Assembly: GCA_005784505.1 (NCBI GenBank)
Contig: VCAZ01000075.1
Span: forward strand, 1,972,001 to 2,036,000
Reading direction: 5' to 3'
DNA length: 64,000 bases
Source: Bagarius yarrelli
Lineage: Eukaryota > Chordata > Actinopteri > Siluriformes > Sisoridae
Shown piece after piece: positions 13,101 through 27,000 of the stretch (positions are counted from its first letter, which is position 1; every line of letters begins with the position of its first letter). The notes beneath the pieces were generated by a model. It had not been told where the DNA came from. It saw nothing but the letters and a program-made list of their open reading frames with translations, and made no database searches. The translations under genes and the position numbers were made by a program.

Positions 13101-16100
13101 TGAACCAATTGTCAAAACAGCGCAAAACCGATAGCATTGTAGCAAATTGTGATTGTGATTTAATTTTTTAATTAAAACTTTGCAGTGCAGGTTGTGGTTT
13201 GAGTGGCATTGAGAAGCAGATCCATGCTGCTTAATGAACTCTTTGGTGCACTAGAGATTACACTTTCACAGTAGCTATTTAGTAGTTATTTGGATGTAAT
13301 ACCAGCTGATGTAAAAGAATGAGTCACTATTAAGGTAGCCATTGTAAAAGAACTGAAAGTGTATTTTTAAATATTATTTCAGTCCTACGGGTTGCCCCTC
13401 TAGCTATCTGATGCGTCTCCACTATCACATAATTCCAAGGCTCCAAGAAAATCTCCTAGATGCTTCACCTACAAAGGCAGCTTGTTGAGCTTTAGGGATG
13501 GATAGTGAGGAATGTCAGCTTCTATCCTGACAGGAAAGACGTCGATTTGTTTTTGTGCATCATTTGATTGATTTATTCATTTTTATTGATAAAGGATTGA
13601 AATTTGATGGTACTTGTTGCCTATTTTGTAGCTTGAATTAACTGCGGCTTGCGATGTTCTTTCCTTGTGTTTATTAGCATTTTCACTAGTGTTTATTGTT
13701 ACGGCAGTAAACCTAACTAGGTTTTTTCATGAGCGTAAGTAAATTGTATGTGATACTGAAGCGATCTAGCAGGGTTCACACCCTTTTAATATTTTCAAGG
13801 ATTTTCAAAGTAAAAGAACAGATGTAAGAAACGGAAAAAATTAGATAGTGTTTCCTGAAAACAAACTTCTACTTTATTGCCTTTTTCTTTTTCTGCTTGA
13901 TAATTTCACTCTGTTGACATCCGCTTTTTCTGTGTCCGGATCGCAACACAATTTACTTACTTTGTTAGAATGCAGCTTTCTCTATTTAGATTTCAAGGGT
14001 AAAAAAAAAAAAACCCACCATACAACTGTTCTCAATTACAGCCTAAAACTAGAAGTCCAGACATTTTATTGCAAATCAGTGGTTATTCATGCAGAACTTA
14101 AACAAAACCCGCAGTTCAAAGCGATTATTAATCCTCAGAGTTTTAGACACTACTTCAGCGGTAACGTCTGTCTCAGTGTTAATGTCTGCATAATAATTAA
14201 CCCCAGACTGTAACCCTGGGTTAATATCCTGCCTATTTGACATACAGCTGTGCTCTGTTGCCTGCACTTTCATCAGCAAGTGGCTGAGCAGGACAGTGTG
14301 ACTGTCTTCTTCATGGAAAAAAGGAAATGACTTTTGGAGGAAGCGTTTTAATTTTGGTTTTGGCGCTTATCCCACCTAGTCCTCCAGCTGCATCGTTATA
14401 GACACTATGCCAGTAAATCTGCAGAAGTAGTCCAAGCCTTGTTTTGGCAGTGTACCCCTTAACTTGGCTTAACTTTCTGGGTAGAAGAAGGAGCTGATGA
14501 GTAAGCGACAGAGCCAATAAACTGCTGACCTCAGTACAGATTTGTGTTTTTTCGTAGTCCTCATTGTGTTTAGGTTTTGTGTTGGCAGTACTGTATATGG
14601 GTCAGTGCACGCATTGATAACTGGTGGTGCCCTTTTTTTTTTATCTCTAGGATTAGTTGATTGTAAAGTTTAACGTCTGAATCCATTTTTAGAACAAATC
14701 ATGGCCATCACAATAGCCGATCGCTTGTATCTTTAATTTTTGTTGTCTGGAATCAAATATGTGGCGTGAGTTATGTAACACATTAAAAAGCCATATGTGC
14801 GCTCTTGCACAAGCTCATGAAGTCCTACGATTGTCTGGGGCTGCTGTAATTGGCAGGGGCAAGGGAGTATACCATTCCCTGGTCAGGCTAGACTTGTTCA
14901 CATAAGCAGCAGGAGTTAGTAGGGTCAAAATATCGATACAGCTAACTATCGCAAGAATTTTTTTTTCTTGAGACTGTATTGATATTCTTACCTCTAGTAT
15001 CAATACATATTTATATTATGATTTAAACTTATTTACTTTTGCATTAATGTTTAATCACCGTCAGTGCTGTCAAACTATTTCTTTCTCAACTCCTGTCGTG
15101 TCGGTGGCACATATGGTCATTGTCTCAAAAGCTAAGTATGGTGGAAAAAAATAAGGCTCCAGCTTTGTAGTTGTTTTATTTTTAGCTATTCGTTTGACAT
15201 TTTTTGAATTATTGCAGTGTATTGCAATATATCATGATTAATTGCATTGTGACTCATGTATCATGTACGAATCTTGACAAAACACAGCCCTTGGCAGTTA
15301 GTGTTTTGTCCAATATCCAGGATTATCTGTATGTATTTTACTTCTTAATATCTATTTACTTCTCGATATTGAAAATTTCTCGATATTGCAACATGTCCGG
15401 CTACATCTAGAAAGTATGTCATTCCATTTGACTTTTATTTTCTAATGTTTTACAGTAACACCTTTGTTTCATGATTCGTCTAAACTTTACTGCATGTTTA
15501 GCCTAAACAAGAAAATAAGACGCTGAGCTAAACTGCTATAAAAAAAACAGATAAAACAAGACAAAGTTTGCTTGAATTTATCGATTCTTTTTGAGAAATA
15601 GGAGCATGTCAGCGTTCTCAGGGGTGTCTGTCTAGTGACAGTCGGTCCAGCAACACATAACAGCCAATCCACAGCACTGAACCCTCACTAGGGTTGGGTG
15701 TAGCTTGTTCAAATAGGACTTGGATATCTTTTGGGGTGGTGGTTGTTTTTTTTGGTTCAGAATACTACCAAACCAAACTCTGCCTCGCTCTCTTCATGTT
15801 TAGCAAAGTTTTTTAAAATGATGTAATTTATTAATGTCAGACTGTGTTTTTATGCAACATCACTATTTTTTAGTAAATGCCATTTTGTTTTGCAAACCAG
15901 CATACTATGATGCATAGTTGCCCAAACTGCCTAGTGGAAAAGAGACCATTTTATCTACAGTATTTTATTACGATCTGAGGCTCTTTCCCTTCTTCAGTTT
16001 TTTTTCTATTTAAATTATATTCATATATATTTTGCTTGCTGTCATCTGAATGGACCAAATGGCTTTTACAACATGGCAAACTGATGTGATCTGCATATAG

Positions 16101-19100
16101 CCAACACATGTTCAATTAATTTAATGACAAACAGTAAATTCTTGATTTAAAAAAAAAAGGGCTTTTTTGAGATGTGCTGGCAGGGCAGGAACAAGTAAAT
16201 CTGAAGTGAAAATATTTCAATATGTTAAGATCTATAAATTTTGAATTCTCATTACTATATTAGACAAAATTAAGCTGTTGTCATGAGGTATCATAAAAAT
16301 AGCTCTCTTTAATGCAATGAAAAGGTTATTGAGAAACATAACCTCCTGCAAGCTTCACGACTTCCACATTGCTATCAGTGAGCAATTAAGACTTTTGACC
16401 TTATAAAAAAATTCGCTTTTGGATTTTAGACTTTTTTTGTCACTGTATGTTGAAATGAAAACCTACAAGTTAAGAAAATCAGTGAAGTGCAGGTCTAGCG
16501 GGAGAGTAAAAAAATAACTAATTGACAGAAATAAGCCAAATATGAAGTGCCATTGGTTGTGGGTAAATAAAATTGCTTAGATGGTGTTGCTGCTACCATG
16601 CAGACTGAACTGACTGGTTCAGTTTGCATGGTAGCAGCAAAAACAGCTAACAAAGAGCATCGGACTCAGCACACAGCCTTGTGGTACACCAGAGTTCAGA
16701 GTAAGCATGGTAGAGTCATGGTTAAATAGACCTTGTGGTCAATTAGTGAAAAAATCCAATGTCCAATAATGCTAAGACTACTAAGGTAGGAGATCAGATT
16801 TCATGGGATGATTTTTAAAGGGAGGACTGAAATTGGCAAATAGCATTTTGACATACATTTGTTATCAGGGCAGAGCATAATGCAGAGCAGAGGTGATGGT
16901 ATGCTCTGAAGATCTGTTGTGTTTGTAGGCAACTTGGAAAACATTTTGTGTTTATCAACAAATGTCTTTTTCTAGTCTAGTTGTCTGTTGTATAATCATA
17001 TTGCAATGCTTAATCAGTACTAGTAGGTGCTGCTGGTTAACACCAACACTGGGAAGTTAAGGTGGACTGTTTTCTCAACAGCACCCCACACTGCAAAAGA
17101 TATTTTCTTCAATTAACATTCTTGTCCAAGTTGTTTTCTAACTTGTTATTGGTGTATATAACCAGCCTACAAGTCCAAATCCTGTGCATATTTTGGCATC
17201 AGCAACGCATGCCATGCGTATTAAAGGTTCATGGAGTCTAGACTCAAAAGACAAAAATGTTGAATACTTTTTAATTATCTTTAAATAGCAATGTCATGTT
17301 TTGATTTTTGTAATTGCATAGCTTCGGCAACACCACACAATTTTGGGTGAGAAGTGTAAGTAGGTAGGGTCTGGGAATAGTGGGCAAGACAGTGTTTTAA
17401 TTAGCCTAGAAATAGAATTCTTGATCAGACTTGTTCCCATCTCAGGTGTTGGTGTGATCTTGCTGTGCCTTGGCACTGCCATTGTGGAAGTTTGGTCCAC
17501 AAAAAATTACAAAAGAAAGTGGCCAGAAAAAGGCTGCAACTTTAAGTACAAGAATCAGAAAAGTAAACATGAGTAGGATTGCAAATCATAGATGTAGAAT
17601 TAATTAAGTAGCTTATTAAGGCAGTTTATGTAGCTAAGCAGTTTTGTGTGTGTGTGTGTTAAGTAGGTGCACCTGGACCCCGAACCACCAGCATCCCACA
17701 TACTTCATTTTTCCATCCCTCCTTTCCTTCCCTCCACTTTTTATCCCTCTGGAGTGTTGCTTTTACTTAGTTTCAATTTTTGTCCAGGCCAGTGAAGCGA
17801 GTCTCAACAAGAGGCACACCCCTGATGGCTATCACCACCGGGCACAGCTGGCTGCATCTGCCTTGGCGAGGATGATAAGACGCTTTCAGTCAGCTCCACC
17901 CAGCTCCACCTTCCACACAAAATCCTGCTGCATTAGATCATTCAAACTCTGGTGCTTGGAAATGTCCCAGTGCCAGGATCTATGCATATAAGCATTATTG
18001 TATGCATAATATTGTAGTTACTGGGTGGCCAATAATGTTCCTGGATTCTTGATGTTTAACTGATACTTAAAAATGTGCGATAGTCAGTTCTTTTTCATTC
18101 AGGAGTTTTCCTAGATAGGAAGTAGTGTGTTTCCTTAGCTACTTTTATAATTCTTATTGTTTATTAACAACACAAAATGTGTATACAACACAAAATGTGT
18201 ATTATTTTCACTGTGGTTGACTGAGATCATTTGGTACAGCTGTACACCATAATGCCCTATAATTGTTCCTGTAATTATCTGAATAACCTTGAACATACTG
18301 CTTGCGTGAGCTTAGTGAATATGCCTGAGGCACGAAACTAGTATATTTGATAATACATTATAGAAGTGATTACTTGTTCGTCCGGACCTAAATTCTTTGT
18401 TTTAGGTTTTTAGGTAGGTAGGTGCATATGTAAAAGAGGTTGGATTGTACTTTCCACCAAGGGTATTTCCCAGGTGTGTACTTGATAAGTGATTTCAGTG
18501 CTGTAAAATGTATGCAGTAGTCTAACAAGATCTGATTAGCGTAGCCTTCACCCCTCTGGGTTAATTAGGCATAATACCTAACTGGTTGGTAGGTGCTGGT
18601 CAACGCAACATAATGAATAATCATACTTGAAGTATACTTGAGTTCAGTGCTTTAAAGGGAGTAAGTTACACTTGGATTGTTTAAAGATGAATCTTTTTCT
18701 TTCCTCGGGAAACTTCAGTATGATGTGATGGTGCAGCAATTTTAATTTCAAGAAACTTTCTAGGTGTGTAGAAAACAGTCATGATGATGTGTGATCATTA
18801 AACAGGGCATCCCAACCTAGTTCCCAACCTAGATTTAATTTGTATGCTGATGATGTGATTTTTCTAAACTCATCTATCATACTGTGGATTTTCCCACACG
18901 GATTTAACCCATTGTTTATTTTATAGTTTTACCGCAAACCCTGGTATTAATAGAACAAGCAGTCTGTTCCCACACCTGAGTAAGCTTCAGCTGTGCGAGA
19001 TCATTGAAACCACAATGTGTTTTCTAAGTAATGGACAACAAAAGCAACTGCTGAGCCCAGGCTTTTGTTTTTGTTTCCCCGAACAAAGTGCACAAGCCGA

Positions 19101-20975
19101 CCTGCAGTTGGAGGGTAACATGGCTACTAATAGGACTAAACTTTGACAGGCAGGACAGGGAACTTGAGGTTTAAACAGAAACTGCCTGAAATGTTTGCTG
19201 GGGGTTGTAGAGTGGTCTTCAGTTACTGTGGCCATTTTTTTTTGTCTCTCTAAAGTTCAAGCAGTCCTTTACAAAGGAGGATTGCAAGTCTATACAGTAG
19301 AAAAAAGCTATTTCTGTCTCTGCTTTTGATTCGGTAACTTAATTAATTTCTGATTTTTTTCATCCAACTGTTTTTGATTCCGCTGCTGACTCTTCTCTTG
19401 ACCCAGATCTTGTCTCTGCTCTCAGCTTTACCCTTATCTGCCTTGTCCTGCTATTGAATATGCTTTGGATTTTGCTTTTAACTCATTGTCTTCTATTTTC
19501 CTATGCCAATGTTGACTTGGAGTTTGCTTTTTATTCCAAATTTGCTCCAACCTTCTCATCACACGCATCTTCCTGTCTTGATTAATCAAGAACATATTTT
19601 TCTTTTTTGAACGTAACGTAAATTTAGGGAATCTATTTTGTAAATATAGCATATGATTTTAGATGTATTCCAAAACAGAATTCCTACACATACTACGTCT
19701 GCTGTGGTATGGCAAATAAAGAAGGGTGGATAACTTAAAAGCTTAAGGTTTAAATGAAATCCTTATAAACAGAAAAACCCCAGTAAGGTGTTTTGTATGA
19801 CCCAGAATAATGTCAATTTAATTATCAGGCCATTAGTCAGTTGTTACCCTTAACTTGTATCTTTTAGGTTGCATTGGTCTCATTTCTCCTCCTGGATTGA
19901 TGTGTTCTTATATGTATTCATCTCTTCGGTCCTCTAAAGTCTGACACTGGAAAAAAAAAAAACCCAGCACTTCATCATCCCTTAGGAATTGGTCTGGTAT
20001 TTTTGGCATCTGAGACATGAGCTTTGCTGTTCCTCTGTTTTTTCCCCTTTTTGTAATCAAACTGCTAAAAATAGTGCATGGCTTTGGTCACTCCCTAAGA
20101 TATCATTGTTTTTCTGGGGCTTTTTGAGACTTTTCCCCCCAAAACTGTTAAGTGGTTGAGTCTGATAGTTCAGGAGGCATTGATTTATTTTTTTTAATTA
20201 GCACCCCTGACCAGAGATTCCATTTGCAAAGCAAATCACAGGCTTGTATTACCACCCACAATAAAACTAATTGAACAAGAGAGCTATTTGCTTATTATTT
20301 TTTTTATTATTATTTATGGATGGAGCCCCGAGTGTCAGGGTCTTGTCAGGTTAAGTCACTTTTATTTATATAGCACTTTTAACAATCGAGATTGTTTTAC
20401 AGCAGTTGTACAGAATCACATCAAAATCTTGTAACTTTATTTAATATAAAGGGACAGTCTTCAGGGAAGACTGTGTCCATTTTGTCCCTTTGTAATTGAA
20501 AATATATTGTATATAATTTGTGATTCCCTTTGCTGAAGTATGTGCTGCTTAGGTTTCGGACAAGTTGCTGGCCGAATAACGTCATGTTTATTTTCACTCC
20601 TCCTGACCACAGCCGTCTGATGTTTTTTATCTCCGACTGCGGCCTTCAGCAGAGAGGATTACGTCCTTGCTGTGTTTACGATAAATCTGTAATTAGCTGA
20701 CTTTAAGTGCTCTCCAGTGCAGGCCCTGTTGAAAGAGGTAGCCAAAGCGTTGGGCTCAGATCCCTAGATCCTGTCAACGTCCTCACTGACACACCAGCTG
20801 CTTCCTAAAGCCTTTGCGACTCGAGACTTTATCAGACTGCTCTATTTTTAATGAAAAGGAAGTGAAAACATGCTCATAGACATGTATAAGATGTAGTAAT
20901 ATGTTAAATAATAATATAATTAAAAAAATAATCAATAAAAAATATATACAGTGTGTGTGTGTGTGTGTGTGTGTG

Positions 20976-21020
<45 letters not shown>

Positions 21021-24000
21021 TGTTCATATGACCTACAGAGATCAGCTATAACATTGAAGCACCTTGCCTGATATAGTTTGGGCCGTTCCTCATCAAAACA
21101 GCTCTGACCTGATGAGACATGGACTTTCCAAGATCTCCAAAGGTGTGCTGTGGTATCTAGAAACAAATCCTTTAATTTTTTGTATGATGTAGAGTGACAC
21201 CTCCAAGGATCAGTCTCAAAGATACTTGATTGCTTCCGGAAGCGGTCAACACCTTGAAGTCTTTGTCATGGTTTTTTAGTTTTTGGTAATTGTGGCAGGA
21301 TTCATAATCCTACTGTTAGTTTACAAAGGTGGTATGTGTCAAAGTACCATCAGCAGAGGACCAGTGCAAAATTTTTAGCACATTTTTTCTAGCAAAACCA
21401 TTGCCCAAGTATCCTTCTACCTCCACCGACCGCCTTTTCCCCATTGCCATTTATTTCTCTCAGAAAAGCAATGCACTTAGGTCAACACTTTGTCACTTGC
21501 TGTCTATTAGATTTAAAAGAATTGATCAGGCCACTTTCTTTTTGTAATTTACCTTTGTCATAGTCACCCATTTTACTGTGCCTGCCATTTTTCCTGCTTT
21601 GTAAAGTAAATGTTAATTTGTTACTGATACTTTCTTAAAATGCATGTTTTGCAAACCATTTTTCTTCTTTAAAGACCTTCTATAGTCATAGAAACAAAAC
21701 TATTAGGTATTAAAGTGATGGTACAGACACTTACTTTATAAACTTGTTTTTCAAACCCGAACCCAAGTTTCGGCTTCACTTACCTTGCTTTTTGGTGGTT
21801 AAGTTGCCTTTTGATATTTTTTTGTTGTACACGGACCAAAAGTGGTGTAGTATGGGCTCATGGTCTCGTATTCAGGCCATTGTGATAAGATGGCAAGACA
21901 CAGAATTTTTCGTTTTGGAATATTTGGAAACTAAACATCTGCTTATAGTATGGATTTTCAGTAGCTTTTTTTTATTCTGGAAGCTTCCAAAAATCCAACA
22001 CTGCCGTTTTTGGTGGCAGCCGTTTTTCGATCAGTGACCCAAAAAAATCGTTACAAAAATAAAAAAAACGTGAGCAGACAGCGTAGCGCGAAGAAATGTG
22101 TTACCGCCTCGATGTGTTTATTGGGGCAGAAGGACCCAAGTCTCCCGTCCCTTCAGGGCCTGGAGAGGAAAACGTTTTCTAAAAAGAGAGAGAAGGGAAA
22201 AAAAAAAGCGTTTGCTATATAATGTATGACACAATCTTTCATGGTAGTTTGTTCAGCGTCTTTTGCCACAGCGCCATGATTTTAGGAAACAATATTAATC
22301 GTTATCGTAGTAATATCGTTGAAGACAACAAATTGTGCAAAAAGTCACCTTACTAATAAAAGCTTTATTTAGTGCGACAAAATAAGACTTCTCTTGACTT
22401 GTCTTATGATCCACATACTTTTCTTTCATAGTAATTGAGTATTATTAAAGCAAGTGTCATTTTACGGGTTTATTTTGTTAAATTAAAAGTCATTTCATTT
22501 TTAGATGCAAATTTTTTTTAGATTTTAAATGGCTGCCTACCAGGGTTGTAAGCGTGAGAACATTTTCCTACCGGTTTATTGATGTGACATTGGTAATACT
22601 GCATCACAAACATCAGATGTTTGTTGTGGTTTCACTCTTTACCTGGTTTACGATTTCTTTTAATTAGCGTACAAATGCCTATGCGCATTTGACTTCCATT
22701 TTCCTTTGAATAAGCTGCAATTTGACAAAAACCTCACTTGTGCTTATCATAGAGCGTTCATCAACATAATGGATTTCTCCTGGGATAAATGAAATTTGAC
22801 TCCTGCTGCTTATCTGTGATGTGAATCGACTGTTGCTTAGCACGCTGTGTCAAAACGATAATCGGGTCTGTGCCGGTCTGTGCCGATGTATTATAAGTAT
22901 TATTATTATTATAATTATTATTATTATATATTATTATAATAAGTATTATTATTATAATAGTTATTAATAGTATTATAATTATTATTATTTTCCTTGTCAG
23001 TGACACAGTTCAGCGGTCATGACTTTAGGAATAGTGTAAAATCGCTATCGTTTTGTATATTCTAGTCAGTGTTAGCGCTCATGTTCGCTTTGGTCATTTG
23101 CATTTGATTGCAGTCCAGCAAAATGCTAACAAGCTTAAGAGATTAGAAAGGCAAAAGAGCACAAATCATTCCAAAGAACACCGAAAGCCAAGTGCAGTGT
23201 GTGTAATCCACCCGCTGAGATTTATGCAACAACATTGAGTGCTTTAAGTACGGCAGCTCACGGTCACTTACTCCCCTGTTCTTATAGAAAATACATTGGT
23301 GCCCTGCTTACGATCCTTATCCGTTCTGTGATGCAGTTCGTAACTTCAATTACTCATATGTCAAATCAGTTTTTTCTTATTGAAATGAATTGAAATGCCA
23401 TTAACTTGTTCTGGGTCCCCAAAAAGTTTTTAAATAAGAGAAATATACTTATAAATAATGAATATTGTATAAAAAAACCCCAATACAATAGAAAGTACTG
23501 CAATAAACTGAGTTTATTAAGTATTAGCGGTGCATCGTATCGCTAATTTTTTTTAACTTGCAGTTTTATATTTAGCTTTTAAAGATTGCAGAATAAAAGA
23601 CAATTTTACAATGGCTAGCTTCCTCCGTACCATTCAAATGGCATGCGATAACCATATCGATCTTTAGCTATCATTTACGATGGCTAGCATCAAACCAGAA
23701 TGGGAGAAGTCCGGTGCTACAGACACGCCCTCTCTGTGAGAGTCACACACAGAATCTAGCTCAGGAAGCAGTAGCGAAGTGGAAGTTAGAGGCACAACAT
23801 TAAGTTATTTGACGTAAGTTTTCTTGTAATAATAGCAAAGCAAATATATATATTAGTCTTTTACCCTTTTTTTACCAGTCCAAAAAATTATGCGATCCCT
23901 GACTCATAACTGTGCTGTGAGTTTTGTGATCCGTTGCAGCGGTGGGGTATCGAAGTATCGCAACTCAAAGTAAAAAATCAGCTGAGAGACGGCTCATATC

Positions 24001-27000
24001 TCCAAAATACTCGTTAGTTGGGACACTCAGAGGTCACGGTACCGCTGTATTTTTTTATCTCTTTTTTTTTCTTAGTTTTTTTTTTAGCTGTTAGAGAGGA
24101 TTTATTTATTTATTTATTTTTTACATTCACATTTATTCTATAGGGGCCGATGCTGTCTGCCCTCTTTCACATACGAATACACGCTGTTGCTGTAATTTAT
24201 TAAGAGAAACGTTTTGCTTACTTGACACCAAGCCTCAGGTGACTGCCACTGTCTCGAGCTTGTGTGTTACAGATGACAACGGAAAAACTGTTAAATAATA
24301 TTGTAATACTTTTATAATGGATTAAATCATTTGCTTGTATTTCTTTCCACTGAGCCGAGCCTGGTATAATCAGAGCTTCCTCTTTGCTCTATAATCCTCT
24401 CTGCATTGCAATATTAAGCTCTTCCTGTTTCCATAGAGCCCTTGGGGTGATTACCCAGTTTTCCCTTCGTCTGTTAAATACAAAAGCGTCGCAGTGGATT
24501 TATGCTTAGCTGCTTCCGCCCTGTCTATTTCTTCTTGTTCTTGTCTCCTCCTTCACAGTGACTAAAAAAACAAACCAGCACAAACTTATAGAGCTATGAG
24601 TTTTATTGATGAATGTAAATCTGTAGTGTATTTGCGTGTGTTGTGTGAAATCTAAAAGTGCGGGGGGGGGGGGGGGGGGGGGGGGAAACCAGCAGTATGG
24701 GATTTACTAAGGAAAAAGAGGCCCAAGTTTTATTTTGGCCAAATCGTGCCCCCTGCCTTCACCCTTCACCGCAGCCTGTCTAACACACACACACACACCC
24801 CTCCTCATTCACACACATTCAGGAAGCCGTCGCTGCCAGAATCGCTCTCTGTTTCCGGGAATCGGACCCGCGGGCCTGCTGTGGAGCGGTCCGGCACTGA
24901 CGTTTGAGCCATTGTTCCTCACATCGCGGAGGGGAAGGAACAGCAACAAAAACAAAAAACACCCGGGGAAGGAGCAGAGCGAGAGAGACTGAGGGAGAGA
25001 TGGAGAGAAAGGACAAGACGTCCGAGCTATTTCTGTTCGAGAGGCTCCTCCAGTCCTGCATGCACTTACTCCACACACACTCACACTTGGAGCTTTCCTG
25101 CACCTTTATGATTAGATAAGCTGACCACTTCGTCTGCTTGAAAACTTGTCGCTTATTGCTGCATTAGCATGACTGCGTCCATCAAAAAATGCAATATATA
25201 AATCCAGCGTAGTGCCTTGGCCATATGAGTACAATCATTGGTTCTCCTAGTATACAGCATTTACATAAACGCTACTGATCGTGAGCTATTTTTTTAGCAC
25301 CGCCTGCCACTGTTAGGCAGTGAATAAAATGAATCACACTTTTAAGACTCACACTGGTGAGTCTAATACTGAATCATGGGTGTATCCTCTTTAAAGCCAT
25401 CACAGTTAATAAATAACCTTATGATCACAATTATTTGACATAACCGTGGTCCAACCGAAACTATTGCACACTTAAGTTAGCCACAATAGGGAGCTGTAGT
25501 AGCTGCAGCATCATACTTCCAACCAGAGTATGTGAGGGGAGTGGAAGCAGAGTAAGGAGTTTGGTTCAGGCTTTTTGAAAGTCAGAGCAAGCAAATTGCT
25601 AACCAGTTAAACAATGCTAATGCTGACAGAAAACAATAAAATATGGATTTCCTTAAATGCTGTCAATCTATAGAAAAATATATATTTTTTTAATGCAGAT
25701 ATTCTTGATCCTCCGCTTTGCTCACGTAGATCGGCTCACAAAATGTGCAGACAAAATATGACAAAGCAAACTAGCCACCAATGTATTATTCGTAGTTTGT
25801 TTTTGTTTGGCTACATCGTAGGTAGTGTCTATGATTTACTAAAACAAGGTTGTGAAGAACAATTTCTAAAAATAATTATCCAAGTGAAGGTAATCTAGCT
25901 TTAACCAATGATCATGTCTTTAACCTAGAATCACCCCAACGGACTTCCGCAATTCAGCCCAAAACATCAACAAATTAAAGTTTTGTATTTGTAATTTTCG
26001 TTTGGTTGTCTGAGCTGAATTTTCTGCATTTCATATGTTATTACTATTTTGTTTGAAATATGGATTCTTTACTTAACCAACTCTTTTTTTTTTTTCTGTT
26101 TTGCAGGTTTCCTAAAAAACCAACCAGGTGAGTCTGCTTACTTTCCACGTTCTTTGTTGAATCTGCGTCAGGCGGTTATTTTCAGTTGTGGTTATTATGC
26201 AGATGAGACGATGATAAGAACAGGCTGTCACAGGGTTTTAAGCACGTAGGCACAACACTAACGTTTGAGATATTGCAGTAGGCGCAGGAACACGCTGCAC
26301 GACATTGACTCCTGTACTGCTGCTGCCGTGTGCTTGCGATTAGAATTCGGTGTGCAGCTGCACCTTCGGGGCTTTAAGGGGTTTTACCCTAATGTGCTGC
26401 TAGAATTATAATAGGGCTAATATGATTAGTTGACATTAACAACTGTAAAAATTGTCTGATTTTTTTTGTTGTTGAATTTTTATCCGTATGGCATAATGTA
26501 AATAATGGCCCTCAATAGCGCTGTTCAAACAGAAAGGCGCTGTAGTGGAAGGTTGGAGTTTAGTGCTCAATCAGAAAAAGACACCGTGAAGGCAAGCCAA
26601 ACCCAAATGCCTTTTTTTACAACTTACAACTTATATTTATATGAATAATTGAACAAATTATTATTATTATTATTATTATTATAAATGACATTTTAAAATG
26701 TCTAAAGTTGATTGCAAACGCGTGACTAAAGATGGCAGATTTTATAGCGTGGAATTAAAGAATTCTTTTGGAATTTCAAAATTGGTCCAGACGGACCAAT
26801 TCATGGCCACAATCCCGAAGTGTCTGCAGACCATTAATTGTGTGTTTGTGTGTGTCTGTGTGAGCATAGACCAGGAAGCATTCTTAACAAGGACCACCCC
26901 CCAGACAAGAAGCCCAAAAGTGAGAAGGTTTCAGTGGCTCCGACACACGACTTTGACCCCACAGGTGAGAGTCTGTTCTTGTAGACGTCAGATTACTGGG

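Larger units (their letters stand above)
3976..26106 (+). other. ARHGEF12 intron 1 (22.1 kb)
   Basis: A very long, AT-rich first intron lies between the 32-nt coding part of exon 1 and a 21-nt exon 2. Apart from the repeats listed separately (pogo-like MITEs, a SINE, a Tc1-like end, a LINE fragment and microsatellites) I see no conserved exon. Many open frames of 60-120 codons occur but none has domain features or sensible splice sites. A CpG-richer patch at about 24790-25030 is the one stretch that looks promoter-like. Enhancers are likely in an intron of this size but cannot be read from sequence. Confidence 0.7.

Noticed and set aside
17765..17991. Exon-like stretch reading ASEASLNKRHTPDGYHHRAQ
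   Set aside because: It has a plausible acceptor (GTCCAG) but no GT donor, no recognised homology and no place in the ARHGEF12 protein.
26875..26964. Alternative acceptor CCAG at 26871-26874 for ARHGEF12 exon 3
   Set aside because: With the phase left by the 21-nt exon 2, starting at 26875 gives an early stop. Starting at 26870 after ATAG restores TRPGSILNKDHPPDKK, matching the family.
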